A stretch of DNA of 64,000 nt from Anagrus nilaparvatae (taxonomy: Eukaryota > Arthropoda > Insecta > Hymenoptera > Mymaridae). The stretch lies in NCBI GenBank assembly GCA_022575985.1, contig JAKSXM010000263.1, forward strand, positions 10,892,001 to 10,956,000, in the 5' to 3' direction. Positions within the stretch are counted from its first letter, which is position 1. Each line of letters opens with the position of its first letter. The notes beneath the pieces are model-generated. The model did no database searches and was not told the origin of the DNA. It saw only the letters and a program-made list of their open reading frames with translations. Positions 45,600 to 59,291 of the stretch are shown in pieces. A program made the position numbers and the translations under genes.

Positions 45600-48492
45600 G
45601 CTTTTAGCATTTTAATGCTGGATTCTCTTCGTGCGGGAGAAACATGTCGATTCCATAAGAAAAAAATTATCTACGGGATTTTCCATACAAGTGTTGGTCT
45701 ACTCTGATACATCTGCCCCAGGCAAGCAGCATAAAATGGAGTACTTGTGTAGTGTCTGGGATTACCATTCTCCTCCTGTTTTGGTTGGTCTTGTATACAA
45801 ACCACCTGATGCTGCTTTAAACTCTGACCCCACCTTACTTTCTAATGCGTGACCTATGCTCTGATTTCAGCCACAAGGTTATAATGGGTGACTTCAATGC
45901 GGATCTTCTTGTTAACAATACTGCTTCTCACTATATTAAAAGCTTAGCTAATGAATTATCACTTAAAATAGTTAACCATGGTAGTACTCATCATCTTTTT
46001 GGTTTACCCATTCCAAAAACCTGGCTTGATCTAATCTTCGTTTATGACAATGATGAAATTATTAATTTCAATAACATCCCTCCACGCTTTCACACTGATC
46101 ATCACCTCATTGATGTAGAAATTTCATTAATTATACCTAAGCCTCCTCAGAATGACTTCACTTATAGAAACTTTAAAAGTATTACTCCTGAGGACATCAA
46201 TGAGTTCATGTTGAAGTGTAATTGGCAGTGTTTTCAGTCTCCTGATTTTGATCTTGCAAACGGCCTAGACTGCCTTAGTAAAAACTTGCAACTAGCAATG
46301 GACGAACTATCACCATTAAAAACGATTAAATCAAAAAGACGTAAAGAACCCTGGATAGATGATAATTTACAATTTCTAATACAGAAAAGAAATGCTACTG
46401 AAAAAAGATACTTACGTACCAAAAACAAAACACTATTAAATGAAATAATAACGCTTACACAGCAAATAGAAGCGGAATCCACCACAGCAAGAAATAAATT
46501 CTTTCATGACCGACTAGACGACGCAATTACTACTGGAAATGATTTCTGGAAAGAACATAGACACCTAGGCCTGCTACCATATCCCAAAAGTGAACTTCAT
46601 TGGTTTTCTCCTGAGGACCTTAACATCCATTTTTCTAAAGTCTAACTATCTGATACTGAAAACTCGCAAGATATCGCTGAAATTATTATGTCGGCCTCGG
46701 ATAGTCGGTTTAAATTTCGTGAGGTTACTTTTAATGAAGTGGTCTTAGCTGTTGCACAATTCAAGTCACAGGCCACAGGTAAAGATGGTATTCCACACAG
46801 TATAATTGCGAAATCTCTTTCATCTATTGGTCCTTACCTTGTTCAGTTATTTAATCAGTCGCTTAAACAGGGAATTTTTCCTTTGGCTTGGAAAACCTCC
46901 TTGCTCGTTGCCATAAAAAAAGTCTCAATCCTCTCCTTACCATAAGATTTTAGACCTGTAGCCTTACTATGTTTCTTATCTAAGGTACTGGAAAAATTAG
47001 CCCATGATCAAATTACACAATACCTGTACAATTCTTGATCCTTACAAACTGGTTTCAAGCAATTTAGTAGTACAGAGACAGCAATGCTGAAATTAACTGA
47101 AGATATCAGAATGGGAATGACTCATTACCATCCTGCTTCAGTTTGACTTCAGCAAGGCATTTGATACCGTCTCTCCAACTGTAGTTCTGACTAAATTAGA
47201 AGAAATGAGGTTCTCTAAAAGTGCTTTAATTTGGCTAAAATCTTATCTAGAAGGTAGATAACTGAGTGACCTCTAAAAAATTATTATCAGAACCTCGCCG
47301 TGTCAATCTTGGTGTACCACAGGGATCTATGTTTGGTCCGCTTCTATTCTGTCTTTATATGAATGACATCTCCAAATATTTGGGTCCTGATGCCTTTCAT
47401 TTACTGTATGCGGATGATCTTCAAGTATATGTTCAGTTCCCTCCTGAATCCATATCTGATGGAGTAAAGGCGCTAAGCATGGTAGCTCGTAGAGTTTCTG
47501 AATGGACTAAGCTGATGTTTCTTCATCTCAATCCTGATAAAACCAAGGCAATTTACTTTGGCTCACGCACTTTTGTCAATCGTCTAATTAAGCAGAATCT
47601 ACCCGGTATTAAAATAAATGAAAGTACTCTAGTACCATGTGTGCATGAAGTAAAAAGTCTTGGTTTGATTTTGGACAATGCATTAACCTGGGAATCTCAG
47701 GTAATTGCAACTGAGAAAAAAGGCAACAAAATATTATACACCCTGCGATTTATTAGACACTGTACCTCTGAAACTCTGCGTAAGCGACTTGTCCAAGCAT
47801 TAATTACACCTCACCTGGACTACTGCAGCACTGTTATTTTAGATGCTAAAACATCTCTATTGGACAGAATACAATGACTTAAGCTTAAGATAGACACACG
47901 CAGATTGTATTTTTGTAATATTATTATTTACAAAATACTACGCATGAATCAGCCAAATTACTTAGCAAATATGGTTACAAGAAACTGGTTTAAACAGACT
48001 GCAAGAGGGATGTCTAAAACTATAGAACTGATTGTACCTGATATTATAAAGGAGAGAGGGACTAATTCTTTTCAGGTATTGGGGGTAAAAAATTGGAATT
48101 CACTACCCATTTCTATTCGAAACCTCCCTTCCTTAAGTCGTTTTAAAGCTGCTCTTTTTAAGCACCTTCATACCAAAGAATCGAAATTGGATGGCTCGAA
48201 GCCTGCTGTTGATTAATATACGCTTTATTTACTTATTTAATTTTTTAATGACTTATTATTATAGGTGCAATAAATTTTAGTATACTGGTTCTGTGATGGT
48301 TTTACCAGATATATACACTCTTTCAACTTAGTTTTATTTTAAATTTAAATAAATTATATGTAAACTGACTATATACCAAATAATTGTTATACCAAATTAT
48401 ACACTATAAGGTTATTATATTTTATGTACAAGTATATATTTTTTTTGTATTTGGTGCAAATAAACTTTATCTTATCTTATCTTATCTTATAT
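45600..48492 (+). pseudogene. Jockey/CR1-group LINE, nearly full second ORF, degenerate
   Basis: Encodes the nuclease and reverse transcriptase that copy LINE RNA into the genome. In order on the plus strand: the distal endonuclease (VYKPPDA at about 45805, VIMGDFNAD at 45883, the histidine block HTDHHLID at about 46095); the linker KEPWIDD; the fingers block TGKDGIPHSI (about 46780); PQGSMFGPLLF (47320); YADDLQVYV (47407), the catalytic site; SLGLILDNALTW (about 47665); and a C-terminal NWNSLPISIR block (about 48100). The 5' part of the endonuclease is missing, and stops and frame changes fall at about 45850, 46645, 46945, 47025, 47145 and 47877. The 3' end is a CTTAT pentamer array (48463-48492), as expected for a tail-repeat LINE. 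Confidence 0.85.
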
Positions 48493-48884
48493 AGCCAGTA
48501 TTTTATGCTGCTTTGCAAAGAAATCGTCTGGTGACGTATAAGTAGAAAATACCGTGGCAAATTAAGTTTTAATCAGTACAATTTATAAAAAAAATAAAAA
48601 AACAGAAATTTTTATTTTAATATTTTACTTCCAGTTTTTTTATCTAAAAATATGAAAATAATAGCATATTTTTTGTATAAAAAGTAAATTTTTTAATAGT
48701 TATTTTGATTTATTTTTATTTAATTCCATTAAAACCTGCGATATCTCTTGCTCCGTGGTATATCAGCTGTTTATTTATCGTGTAAATAAAATACTTGTGT
48801 TTAAGAGAAAGTTTTATTTTTTAATTGCTTTTTTTCTAAATAAATTAAATAGCTATTTTATTGTTATGCAATAATAATAAAATA

Positions 48885-50206
48885 ATGGGAAAGAGATGCT
48901 TTGTGAAGTCTTGTGAAAATAGCAAAAAAGAAAAAGGAGTTACTTTATTCAAAGTACCAAAATATTTAGAATCATTTACTAAATGAAGTTTTGTGTGTGC
49001 TTGTGAAAATTTATTAATAAAGACAAATTCTTTTATTTGCGAAAAACATTTTCGGAGTGAACACATAATTGATAATTTCACAATCAATGATAAAACTGGA
49101 AAGCCTATATTTGAGGTAATTAATTTCAAAATATTATTTTAGAGGTTAAATTGTATATTAATATTTTCTAAATTTTTTAGAGGAACCTGGTCAAGAAGCG
49201 TTTAAATAAAAATGCTATTCCAGTTTATTTTAATGACCATGATTACTCCGAAAACTTTTTTTTAAATAATAAACACCAAGAATTAAATGAAGCTGCCAAT
49301 AATAGTCAAGAAAATGTTAAAAATGTAGTTATTCAAATAATTATTCTTTGAAATATAATAATCAATACCCAGGTAAAAATAACGTCTTAATTTTGCATGC
49401 ATGAGAATACTTTATTATACATTGTAAATATATAAGTATTATAACTAAACGCAATAAACAATAATGTTATTTATTATTAATTTATTTAGAAATCCCAGTT
49501 GATGCGGATATTGAAACAGAAACAAATCATAATTTGTCAGTTAATGATTTATTGATTTCTAAAGGTAATTTTTAAAATAAAATTTATTATTATTTCATGA
49601 ATTAATCCTAACTTAAAAAATAAAAATAAAGTTTCAGATGAAGTTTTGCCAAATATATCATCCGATAATTTAAATATCCAAATGGACAAAAATATGGATG
49701 GAGATGAAGTTAATTTGAATAATAAATTATCTGTTGATATTACTTTGAATTCTGAAGGTAATTTTTTATTTTGTATTTCTGGTTTTATTTACTGGGTTAT
49801 TTTAATAATTTTAAACTATAGCTTATAATAATTTAGCAGGAACTTATCCAGATATTTTGATTTTAAATGCAAATAATGACTACAATACAAATTTAAAAGA
49901 AAAAAGGAGATTATTTTCTAAGTTATTAGATGTTGTTTTAAAGTTTACTTCACCAGCTTGAAGTTACACAATTCAAAAAGATCCAAATGCAGTGATGATG
50001 AGGTTCGCTGGAATATTAAACAGGTAAATTCAAATAAATTGGCTATAAATAATTATATTACTTAAAATATTATTACAGTTGGTTGTGAATGCTGATTTAA
50101 CGATGAAAGTTTATATTTTAAATAAACATTATAAAACCTTAAATTTAAATGATTATGATCATTTAATGGATACAATTTTTAAAGTAGAGCAAATTCCTGA
50201 ATGCAT
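48885..50206 (+). pseudogene. THAP-domain transposase remnant, several exons
   Basis: ATG at 48885 opens a THAP zinc-finger reading: CFVKSCEN, LFKVPKYL, FICEKHFRSEH, giving the C2CH ligands. An internal TGA at about 48984-48986 replaces the expected tryptophan. A donor GTAATT follows at about 49117. Further exon-like blocks with AG/GT borders are at about 49181, 49491-49564, 49638-49757, 49842-50020 and 50082-50206. They include SYTIQKDPNAVMMRFAG and MKVYILNKHYKTLNL, and a second TGA lies at about 49960. Such proteins are typical of P-like and ISL2EU/Harbinger-like transposons; I cannot choose between them. The DDE core is not seen. Confidence 0.55.
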
Positions 50207-50215
50207 TGGAGGGTT

Positions 50216-51028
50216 GCTAATTTTTTCTTGGTGTTTAGAAATTGACGTATTATGGATCTGTTGTGAATTCCATATGTGTTGTAAATGTTTTCCATGAGCA
50301 AAACCATGGGATTTTGAGCATTTTTGTTCAATCCAAGCTCCATTTTCAATAAGTTGATAAGAAGTTATTACTCGTTGTAAAGTTTTAATAAGATGTGGAA
50401 CAGTTGGTAAAATGAATTTTACGAGTGAAAGATGTTTAAAAGTTTTTTTTTTTTTTTTATTTTTAACGACGTTTCGATCGATTAAGATCCTTTTCAAGCT
50501 AAAAAATATAATGAATTTTTTAAGATTTCCTGTTATATTTTGGATGTGTTTTGGTAAAACATCATTGCTTCTACAACTTAACAAAAATCTTTTATGTGAG
50601 GTTGCTAAAGCTAATTTTTTCTTGGTGTTTAGAAATTGACGTATTATGGATCTGTTGTGAATTCCATATGTGTTGTAAATGTTTTCCATGAGCAAAACCA
50701 TGGGATTTTGAGCATTTTTGTTCAATCCAAGCTCCATTTTCAATAAGTTGATAAGAAGTTATTACTCGTTGTAAAGTTTTAATAAGATGTGGAACAGTTG
50801 GTAAAATGATTTTTACGAGTGAAAGATGTTTAAAAGTTTTTTTTTTTTTTTATTTTTAACGACGTTTCGATCGATTAAGATCCTTTTCAAGCTAAAAAAT
50901 ATAATGAATTTTTTAAGATTTCCTGTTATATTTTGGATGTGTTTTGGTAAAACATCATTGCTTCTACAACTTAACAAAAATCTTTTATGTGAGGTTTCTA
51001 AAGCTAATTTTTTCTTGGTGTTTAGAAA
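50216..51028. repeat. Tandem duplication of a 394-bp unit (two copies plus 26 bp)
   Basis: Units start at 50216, 50610 and 51003, each with CTAATTTTTTCTTGGTGTTT, and are nearly identical, so the duplication is recent. The minus-strand translation contains HKRFLLSCRSNDVLPKHI, reminiscent of the N-terminal region of Penelope-like or similar retroelement proteins. It also has ATTAAGATCCTTTTCAAGC next to GACGTTTCGATCGAT, a motif often seen near such elements. Identity is uncertain. It interrupts the THAP transposon remnant. Confidence 0.7.
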
Positions 51029-51034
51029 TAATCT

Positions 51035-51600
51035 CTTATAACTGATTTCCTTAAAATTATGTCCCTGAAAAACGAAAATCGATTTTTCTCTTATAAGACG
51101 AGGTCAAAAGCAAAAATAAATGGTTTCATCGGATTCCTGAGGAAAAAACATATAAGTCCCTCTTGTAAATAATATTCAAAAAAACTTTTTTTGAAAACTG
51201 CTAACCTTTTATAATAGATTTCCTTAAAATTGGGACCCTAACAACAGTGGTTTCAATAAAATCGATTTTTCTCCTATAAAGCGTGGTCAAAAGCAAAAAT
51301 AAATGGATTCATCTGATTTATGGGGAAAAAATACATAAGATCCTATAGTAAATAATATTTAGAATAATTCATTTTGTAAAGCATTATACTTTTATGATTG
51401 ATTTCCTTAAAATTGGGACTCTAAAACATGACAAAAGTCGATTTTGCTCATATAAGAAGTAGAAGCTAAAATAAATGGTGTCATCGGATTTCTGGGGAAA
51501 AAGTATACAAGACCTTCTTTTAAATAATAATCAGAAAAACCTTTTCTGAAAACTACTAACTTTTTATAATAGATTTCCTTAAAATTGCGACCCTAAAATT
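51035..51600 (+). repeat. Satellite-like array, about 3.2 units of about 172 bp
   Basis: Each unit carries TGATTTCCTTAAAATTRKGWCC, then ATCGATTTTKCTC, AAGCAAAAATAAATGGWTTC and a GGGGAAAAA block. Unit-to-unit divergence is obvious. It may be the subterminal repeat array of the surrounding transposon or an independent satellite. Confidence 0.65.
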
Positions 51601-51840
51601 ATTTTATTATATTGTGTGGAATTATCCATATTTAGACTTTTTTTAGATCAATATTTTATTAAAATTTATGCAATATTTTTTGATCAAATAAAAAATTTTT
51701 ATATTTTTTTTTACCCTTAGACTCTCTGTTTAAATTTCATAGCTTAATTCATTATATGTTCTTCTCAATTTTTTTAAATTAAATCGCATTGAAAAAACAA
51801 TGATAAAAATAATTTTTATATCTTTTTCTACTAAACAATA

Positions 51841-52032
51841 AAAGATTATTGTTGCAATTGTCCCAACGGTTGGCGGACCGTAGGATGTTGCTCACATACA
51901 GCTGCCCTTATATATTATTTATAACATGGACGTTACCTTTCCAAAAGCATAAAACCTGCTGAAGTATTAATTAATTTATTCGATTTGGATAACATTTGCC
52001 CCGTTATAGACGAAAATAGTGATGAAGATTAA
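51841..52032 (+). pseudogene. C-terminal SWIM-like zinc motif of a transposon protein
   Basis: Reads CCNCPNGWRTVGCCSHTAAL, then a TAA in the middle, then KPAEVLINLFDLDNIC and an acidic tail to TAA at 52030-52032. The CxC...CxH arrangement is the SWIM-like finger that ends several insect and cnidarian transposon proteins. It is on the same strand as the THAP remnant 1.8 kb upstream and could be the tail of the same element, split by the tandem repeats. Confidence 0.5.
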
Positions 52033-52034
52033 TA

Positions 52035-54361
52035 AAACATATGCTTACATAAAGTTTTAAAATAATTACATCATCAACATTTTTCTGTAACATTTAATAG
52101 GATTTAATTTATAAAAATATTTGTAATTATAAAAAATATAATAACAAATAAATATAATCTTATTACCTAAAACTCATGATCCCCTCTTTTCTCATCGAAT
52201 TATTCGTGATTTGATTGGTCGCGCTGATTTTGTCATGCGCGTGATTTATATCAGAAGTTTTGCGGTCACATCGTTCGCGCGATATTTAATTTTTATTAGT
52301 TTTTAAAAATTTTGAATTATAACATATTTAAAAAAAATAAAGAAATAATTTTCTTATTTTACTATACATTCTACTAAAAATTTTGTCAGCGATTTTATCT
52401 GTAATTAATCGATTCATTTAAGCTTTGCAGTATTTGCGCTGCATATAAATTTCTTATACAATTTTAAATATTAATTTTTGAATTTATTATTATAAATTGT
52501 AAAAATAATTACATATATAAATAATTAAATATTATTGGTGTGAAAACACACCTTTAGTATTTTAAATAATATATGTAAAAAAAGAGAGAAGATAACGCAC
52601 GCATGACCGACGGGGACTCTCGTCGAGTAGTGCGCGCTCGGCTTTCGTGCTTTATGCATGTACAATAAATCAAGTATATTTAATCTAACAATTATTGTAA
52701 TTATTTTACATGCCTTCACTCTTTTTACTCCATCATAAACTGTTACATGTCCATTTTGGTACTTTAGCCTTTATTAAAAAATAAAACAACTATAATCAGT
52801 GACCGTTTTACTGTGAAAATTTATCAAGATTAAAAAGGAGTGAAAGTGAACGTTGCCATGCGGCCTTTATCATATTAGTGAATGTGTTGAAAATTATTCA
52901 TCATTACTATAATTATTTTTATTGCTCAAAAGTGGATTAAATTTTATGCACTTTGTGCTCACACATTTTTTTTGGGTGAAATATCTTTGGAGAAATTTTA
53001 TATTGTTCAAAAAAAAAAATCGTTTGTTAAAAATTTAAATCACAATGGCCGCCTATTGAAGAGAGCGCGCACGCCTCAACATTAAAAACTATATAACATA
53101 CAAAGACTGTATAAGTGCCATGTGCTTTTATTTTCTCTATAAAAAATCACGTCAAGAAAATAAATATTCAAGTGAAAAATAAATAAATTTTTTATCTGAA
53201 GTTTTCAAGAAAAAAGAAAAATGAAAAGAGGAAAATTTTCTTTCTTTTTCAAATAAAAAATTAATATAGAATAAGAAGAAAGCCGCCATTAATGACGTCA
53301 TCGTCATCCTCATTTCTCTCATCATTCATTTGAAAGGGGAGAAGTACGATCCACGATTCGGAGTCCACGGAACAACACGAAGATGCACGAGTCTAACTTT
53401 GAATTTTTTTTTCTCTCTTCTCAATCGTCGTTCCTGCGCCACTTCAAATCAAAATGGCAGTTCATTCTTATTGCTGGTAATGTCGCCTTCAAAAAGCAAA
53501 TGGTCAGATAATTCGCTCACGATTCGCCATCTTATTAAAAAAAAGGGAGTCATCGATCCTGCGCATCACTTTAAGTCATGATTTTTTCTTTTTCTTATTT
53601 TCTTATAATAACTCTCAAATTACTTACAATCAGTCGATTATCTATAATTAAAATTAAAGTTATCAAATTTATTTTATTAAAATCATCTTTTTTATAATAT
53701 TTTTTGAAACCACGTACAATCTTCTTAATCAATTGTGCGTTATTAATTTTTATTTAGAAATATCAATTTATGCCTATAGTCTAGATATAGTTAGAGTGTC
53801 TTCTGCTCTATTATGTCTTTTTTCTTTAATGTAAAAAAAGGCAAAAATTATTAAAAATAAAAAATAAATGGTATTTGTATGTTATTTATATTAAATTCAA
53901 TTACTTAAAATTAATCATAAATAAATGTATAATATTGTCAAAAAATGTATCAAATGTCTTTTAAAAAAAAAAATTAAAAATCTCTCTCTCTTTTAGTCAG
54001 ATTAAACTCTTTATCAATTACTTGAACTTCTAATCAGCTTAACTTATTTATTAAATTCAATTTAAAAATAAAAAATAAATAAAATTTTCAAAAATAAATT
54101 AAATTCTTTTTAATTATTATTATCATTGTAATTTTTACTAATTATTTGGACGTTCCTAAGGTACTCTTATCATCTGGAAGCTGCTTCTTTTGGCTTGCAT
54201 CCTTGTCAGATCCACGTGGGTTCCAGCTCATTGACAATTTATCCTGCTGCATCATCTTCGCGTCTTGGAGCATTGATCGTTGGATGTCCTGGTGGTGTCA
54301 TTGGTCTCATGTTTTCACAATAGTATTTATATGTCATAAACTTAAAATTTATTCTGTTAAG
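52035..54361. other. AT-rich stretch without supported genes
   Basis: Holds a weak counterpart (52190-52480) of the repeat around 15700-15940. Moderately GC-richer patches lie at 52590-52650, 53280-53580 and 54150-54310, with no domain recognisable in any frame. The patches could be leader sequence of the BEL element that continues after 61661. Confidence 0.35.
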
Positions 54362-54366
54362 ATTTT

Positions 54367-54642
54367 TATTAGGTTTGTGGGTTATTTAAATAAAAACACT
54401 TATTTATATTTTAATATAACACTCAATGTTTATTCACGTCTAAATCCCAATCTTAATAATCACGTCTTAATTACACTAAAATATAGTTAATAATTAGTTA
54501 TTATAAAATGTCGAACACGCCGATACAATATAGAGAGAACGATGTCGATACGACGGTTGCTATACAAGCACTGAGAACTTCGCGTCCCTTTCTTCTCCAC
54601 ATAGTATAAAGTGGATGTGATAGAGAGCGCCACATTCCAACA
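54367..54642 (-). repeat. 3' LTR of the Copia-like element
   Basis: Identical to 61386-61661. On the minus strand it contains GTGAATAAACATTG, whose AATAAA is a possible polyadenylation signal. Confidence 0.9.
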
Positions 54643-56481
54643 CTCCCTCCCGATCTCGAGCACATCCAACAGCTAACTACTTATCTGAAACAAAAATAAT
54701 CAAAAACATATCAAATGAATATTATTAGCTCATCTTAATCAAAAACACTCTTTTACAACACACTCTAGAATACAATCCTTTTCACATCAATTTCGCGCCT
54801 AAATTTATTGCTAAGACACATCTTTAACACAGACATCACAAAATTACGATATTAAGTAATATCATCATCGAACCAAGGAAAACAGTCGTTATTATTAGTT
54901 TTGACGTCAGTTTAAAGAAACTGTATTTTTAACTTTTCTTTTCTAATATAACACATCATAAAATATTGCGCTTGACAAATTTATCAGATTAATTATAGTT
55001 CTAAAATAATCTTAATACAAACCTGCTTATCAATTAATTATTTTATAATTCATAATATTCGCAACCAATTAGTTTTGAATGTACACTCAAACACATATAA
55101 CTCAAAGCTACAGATTTATTTCTTTAAAGTAATAAATGAAATATTTGATAATAGCTTAGTTGTCTCCTAAAAAGTTAATTTTAGTTTCATTAAAATTCTC
55201 AGTACTCATCTAAAATCCTTTTGCAATATAATAATTAGCCATTTTCTTTAATAAGGATCATTTCATTCCATATGATTTTTGTAAACGTTTTCAATTCAAT
55301 GGCAATGTCATAATATAATTTTATTGTGTCTCGTCTAATATAACTTTCATTTTCCTTAAGTCATTAAGAAATTTGTTCATACTTTTCACAGACTCAAATG
55401 ATTAAAATATCTTATTTCTCTGAAATTCTTATTGGAAACATATCTTTCTTTCCATTCTATTCAGTTCTGAGTTGACTTAAATTTTATACTTTTTCACGTC
55501 ATTTTAAAGACTCTTCTTAAATCATTTTTATATATTTGAACATTGTGTATCATAAATAATTTAAAATTCTTTTCTTTAGTTTAATTTTAACTGAACCACA
55601 CTATTACTCAAAATTATTGCTGCGTCTAATTTTAATAAGTAATTTTAAAATTGTCATCAGTTAATGGGTAAATTAGTCCCACTTTTAGAGTATGTAAATA
55701 AAATCATTCTTCTTTAATGAAAGATACTTATTCTATTTCTTGAGACTCATCTAATTCTATCATAGTTAAGAACTGCAAGAGTTTAGATTTAAATTTATTT
55801 ATCTACGTCGTTAATAAAGGCTTTTCACGTCCATTCATCTTGTAATTTAAATTTCATGTATTTATTATTAAATATTTTATTTTTGTAGAATATTTTGATT
55901 TCTAATCTTAAGTTTTCTAATTATCAAAATCCTCTGAAATATAGTATTTTCATCTTTCCTATTTTTCTCGAATCTGAAAAATTAATTATGCTACCTAAAA
56001 TCGATTAATTTCATTAATAGTTTTCTACAAGTTTATATGTTATATGATTTCTATTCATTTTGTAAAAGAAAAATTATATGCAATTTTATAAGACATAGCT
56101 TGCTACAATATCTACTCTCCCCATCTATTTTAAAAAATTGCATTAATTTATTATAATGATCAGATTTTTGATTAATTTTATTTATCAATAGATAATAAAA
56201 TCTTCGATTTTAATTAAAATTTTGTTAACTTTGTTTTCTTTTACACTCTCCCTCCGTTCTTGACATTTCAATTAATTCTCTTTAAATATCTCATCAAAAT
56301 TTTATCAGTAAATTTTTCTTATTACATCAAAACCTTCTCGAGAATCTTTTCTACATTTGAATAGTATCACATATTCATAAACTTATCTTGATTCAGATCA
56401 AAGGAAAATTCAACCAAAGTAAATTAAACTAAAGTACTTCATTAGTATAATAATACTTATAGATTATAATAATACTTATAG

Positions 56482-56485
<4 letters not shown>

Positions 56486-56516
<31 letters not shown>
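56486..56516 (+). repeat. Long poly(A) tract inside the Copia-like element
   Basis: About 30 consecutive A, directly after a duplicated AATAATACTTATAGATTATA block. A T-run of similar length is at 59258-59290. Confidence 0.85.
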
Positions 56517-56519
<3 letters not shown>

Positions 56520-59254
56520 TTATAGATACACGTCTAAAGTTTATAGTTTATTTAAATGCAGTCAGCATATTTTAAATTGTTAAGAAAGTTCAAATCTAAA
56601 ATATAACTTGGGCAAAAAATTTCCTCATATTGAAATATGAATCATATATTCATTAATGAAAATTTATGAAAAAATCTAATCGTCAATATATCATAATTCT
56701 AGGACTACAAGGTATTAGATTGTCACATCTCATTCAGCTATTTATTTAAATATTCAGTAGACTAAATATTTTGATTTGACTTGACGTAGTAAACGTCAAT
56801 GTCTGGTTTTATACCATTTAGTGATATTTATACGTACTTTCCAAACACATCCTTATTTCGTCTATAGTTTCGAATAACTGTCAAAATATAAAAATTAGTT
56901 AGTTGTTGATTTTAATAACTTCTCTAATAAATAAACATAGAATATCGTTGATTTCGAGTTGATAACGTATTAACTCATATATTTAATTCATAATTGCCTA
57001 TTTAATTTTGCACTCATCTAGTCTTTAGCTTAGAAGATAATTTAAAATTTTTGACACATCTTAAAACGTACATTTCTTTTAATAAAACTTATCTCTGCAT
57101 AGTTATACAAATAAATTAATTTTATTTCCTGAAGAATTTTAATTCAAGTTCAGTCTTATAACCTTTCTTCGTCATTAAGAATAGCTCATCACAAATATTA
57201 ATTATATACAAGTTAGGATAACTTCAAAATTAAAATCTATCTCAATTTATTGTAAAATTTTATTTTGAACTCATCTTTATTTCTCGCTTCAAAAATATAA
57301 GTAGACGATTTTATGATTAGAATTTGCTCTTAAAGTTTATTGTATACTCTTATCTATTTTATCTTTATAAAGGTCACCATATTTAATTCATTTGTATATT
57401 TTAATATATATCCACAAAATAAATATAAAGAATATCAGACTGAGGTATGAATTTGGATATGAATTTAAAATATTCAATTCTTAATTGCTAAAGAAACATC
57501 TAAATCATTCATAATTTAGTAGAAATACTCCCTCCGATCTTAAGTACTCAGTTGTCATTTTTTATTCAATATGTCATAAAATTGTTTTCAACTTTATTTT
57601 ACTAACAATGTAGTAAAAACAAGTTAAATAAACGTAGTAAATTAAATCCTTTGATTTTTCATTAGACAGATATAAGTCACTTCTTATAAATTTATTAGTT
57701 GTTAGTAAAGTATCACATTCCTTTTCACTTCAGTTGTAAAAAAAAATTTTACTATAACGTAGATTTTAAAACATTTTTGCTATTGGCAACAAATATATTA
57801 ATATTTATCTTTTCATCGATCTTCAACAGCCCTTTTAGTGTATTTTTACAATAATTATAATTTCTACATTATTCGAATAACAAATACATCAAATATATTA
57901 TTTATATTACATAAATAGATATATATTTCAAATACAGTTAATTTGTTTTCCAAACAAGAACTCTCATCTTTAAAATATAGTCGAATTAAATTCTAAAAGG
58001 AAAATTTCATTTCAATAATTTTCATATATTCTATAAATTGTAATATTCTAAATCTTATTCTTCAAATTTTCCAAATCTTTTATCTGTTGATTCAAAATTA
58101 CTATCCTTCATATAATTTTACCTCAAGATAAAGTTTTAAATTTCTATTTTATTAACATTTATCTTAGGAATAAGGGTTTGATCACATTTTAAACTATCAC
58201 ATCAAAATATGAATCTAATTTTTAAATTTTATTGTTTAGTTTTCAGACATATACATATATTAAAACAAATGTTTATAATATATAGGTTCTACAAAACTCA
58301 TATATAAGAAAATTTAATTTGTGAACAAAAATTTATATTGGCTTATAGATTTTGACAAGATAGTGAATTCTATAAAGCCATTCAATTCTTAAGTAATAGA
58401 TAATTAACCCTTGGTAGAATCGGAGCAAGCCCCAGACATTCCACCTTTTGCAAAATTCAGTAAGTAATCTGACTTCTTTATGAGAAGTATACCAGATAAT
58501 AAACTAATATTACTCTTCAGAAATATTGATACCACATCTATTGAATTGTATTTACTCAGATCAGCATTTATTTCAATCTATAATATCTTAAGCTCATCAT
58601 CCTTAATTGTTGTTGTGATTTATGTATTGTGACTTATGTATTATTTACATTATTAAGTAATAAACCCAATGTATTAATATTATTAAATACTTAATACAAT
58701 TATTTAAACTTATCGCATTATCTTCAAATTTTCTAATTTGTCAATATCTCATTTTGAAAATTATTTTAAAATATTTTCACATTCTGTAAAAATCTACTTC
58801 ACTTACTGGAGGTATAATATTATATATTAAACTTGATAAACATGTTATAATATCATAATTTATTTCTAAATGGTCGCATCTAAAGCCTTTTTACAATATC
58901 TAATATTATCAGATTTATTTATTCAGGATCCTGTTAATTATTATTTTATTATTTTTATGACTTAACTGCAGTTTAATATCATAAATGTTCAACACTTTTA
59001 TATAGTTAGTAAACTATTTTATTTTAATTGGTGGGGTTTAATTGAACACATCTCTCGTCAACTCATCATTAACACATAATAATTTAGCATCTCATCTCAT
59101 CTTAATATATTCTTTTCTTAATACGTCTCTAAAACTTTTCTAAAATTTAATGATATTTCTCTTCTATTTTCAATCTCTAATCTCATCTTTGATTTCCATT
59201 TCTAATCTCATTTTCCCCCTCCAATAATATTCGCTGGATTTTAAAGGTGAAGGC

Positions 59255-59291
<37 letters not shown>

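Noticed and set aside
50159..50743. 194-codon open frame on the minus strand as an independent gene
   Set aside because: It spans the tandem duplication and repeats itself in another frame; its length is a product of the duplication.
52539..52710. LTR-like segment TGTGAAAACAC...TTTTACA with AATAAA, possible BEL 5' LTR
   Set aside because: No second copy in the window, no convincing primer-binding site after it, and it lies over 2 kb from the gag start even after removing the Copia-like insertion.
56486..59290. Poly(A) and poly(T) runs as ends of retroposed genes
   Set aside because: No gene-like sequence precedes either run and no target duplication is visible.
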